Shown piece by piece: positions 63,897 to 64,000 of a stretch of DNA of 64,000 nt (the first letter of the stretch is position 1; each line of letters starts with the position of its first letter). A program made the position numbers and the translations under genes. Under the pieces are notes generated by a model. That model had not been told where the DNA came from. It saw nothing but the letters and a program-made list of their open reading frames with translations, and ran no database searches. This DNA is from a virus. Location of the stretch: IMG/VR virus record IMGVR_UViG_3300030004_000014, positions 24,109 to 88,108 of that record; one strand, given 5' to 3'.

Positions 63897-64000
63897 TTTA
63901 ATTATATGCGCATAGTAGTACATACAACGTTTTAAAAGAAATCTGCGCACTTATATCTTGTGAAACTAAAATATGTATTTTGTTAAATGATAGAGTGGGC
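63897..64000 (+). other. Terminal intergenic sequence with no visible gene
   Basis: The last 104 bases after the 508-residue gene hold no convincing reading frame or hairpin terminator. They contain two copies of TGCGCA (63907-63912 and 63944-63949) separated by 31 bases, in otherwise AT-rich sequence, probably the upstream region of a gene beyond the window. Confidence 0.4.

Noticed and set aside
63907-63949. Two TGCGCA sites as a possible operator or hairpin
   Set aside because: The hexamer is self-complementary, the spacing is 31 bases, flanks are not symmetrical, and there is no second example in the intergenic regions examined.
1-64000. tRNA genes, CRISPR arrays, insertion sequences
   Set aside because: No cloverleaf with CCA-like ends, no regularly spaced direct repeats, and no transposase or terminal inverted repeats were seen; the only periodic DNA is coding repeats at 32931-33218 and short codon runs.

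Overview
The window is a stretch of a large-genome (jumbo) contractile-tailed bacteriophage. The evidence is a tail sheath and tail tube pair, a portal-like protein, a 2158-residue tape-measure-like protein, baseplate-like structural proteins, phage type IIA topoisomerase subunits, a phage GroEL-like chaperonin, pieces of a multisubunit RNA polymerase, and a family B DNA polymerase that lacks its N-terminal half. Base composition is strongly AT-rich. Genes are packed tightly on both strands, nearly every transcription unit ends in a long perfect GC-rich hairpin, and there are no tRNA or rRNA genes and no insertion sequences. The RNA polymerase fragments plus a TATATTAC-type promoter motif point to the phiKZ/AR9-like way of life, in which phage-encoded polymerases transcribe the genome. 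The host cannot be named from the sequence.

Layout. 1-8918 (+): a partial gene, the giant tape-measure-like protein with a lysozyme-like domain, and a tail structural protein. 9016-10401 (+): unknown gene. 10458-14566 (-): two baseplate-type proteins. 14653-19456 (+): a four-gene operon of unknown function ending in a GC-rich acidic tail. 19567-20991 (+): an M48-like zinc metallopeptidase. 21158-22333 (+): a small GC-rich membrane protein behind a TATATTAC promoter, then a small unknown gene. 22373-27759 (-): small protein, GroEL-like chaperonin, a zinc-ribbon tail-assembly candidate with an apparent -1 ribosomal frameshift, and two unknown genes. 27924-32823 (+): C-terminal family B DNA polymerase, an unknown protein, and an RNA polymerase beta-prime C-terminal fragment. 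32874-33698 (+): an octapeptide-repeat protein. 33749-34222 (-): small coiled-coil protein. 34360-40601 (+): topoisomerase ATPase subunit, two unknowns, topoisomerase cleavage subunit. 40670-41266 (+): HslV/proteasome-like protease with a TTG start. 41358-43399 (+): a probable RNA polymerase beta C-terminal piece and a Ser/Thr/Ala-rich protein. 43551-48285 (+): a small membrane protein, a membrane-anchored protein, a probable RNA polymerase beta N-terminal piece, and an Asn/Gly-rich protein. 48346-51366 (-): two structural proteins. 51439-53886 (+): portal. 53943-56836 (-): tail tube and sheath. 56912-63896 (+): one unknown gene and three large structural proteins.

How it works together. The replication and transcription genes sit between structural blocks: polymerase, topoisomerase, and split RNA polymerase parts that would need partners encoded outside this window. 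Divergent gene pairs share short intergenic regions that must hold promoters for both sides, and convergent pairs share one bidirectional hairpin terminator. The most notable signals are a 20-base motif containing TATATTAC present exactly three times (twice upstream of small GC-rich membrane-protein genes and once inside the putative beta N-terminal gene), the U-UUU-UUU frameshift signal, the split polymerases, and the HslV-like peptidase. Family assignments were made by eye from motifs; no database search was run.
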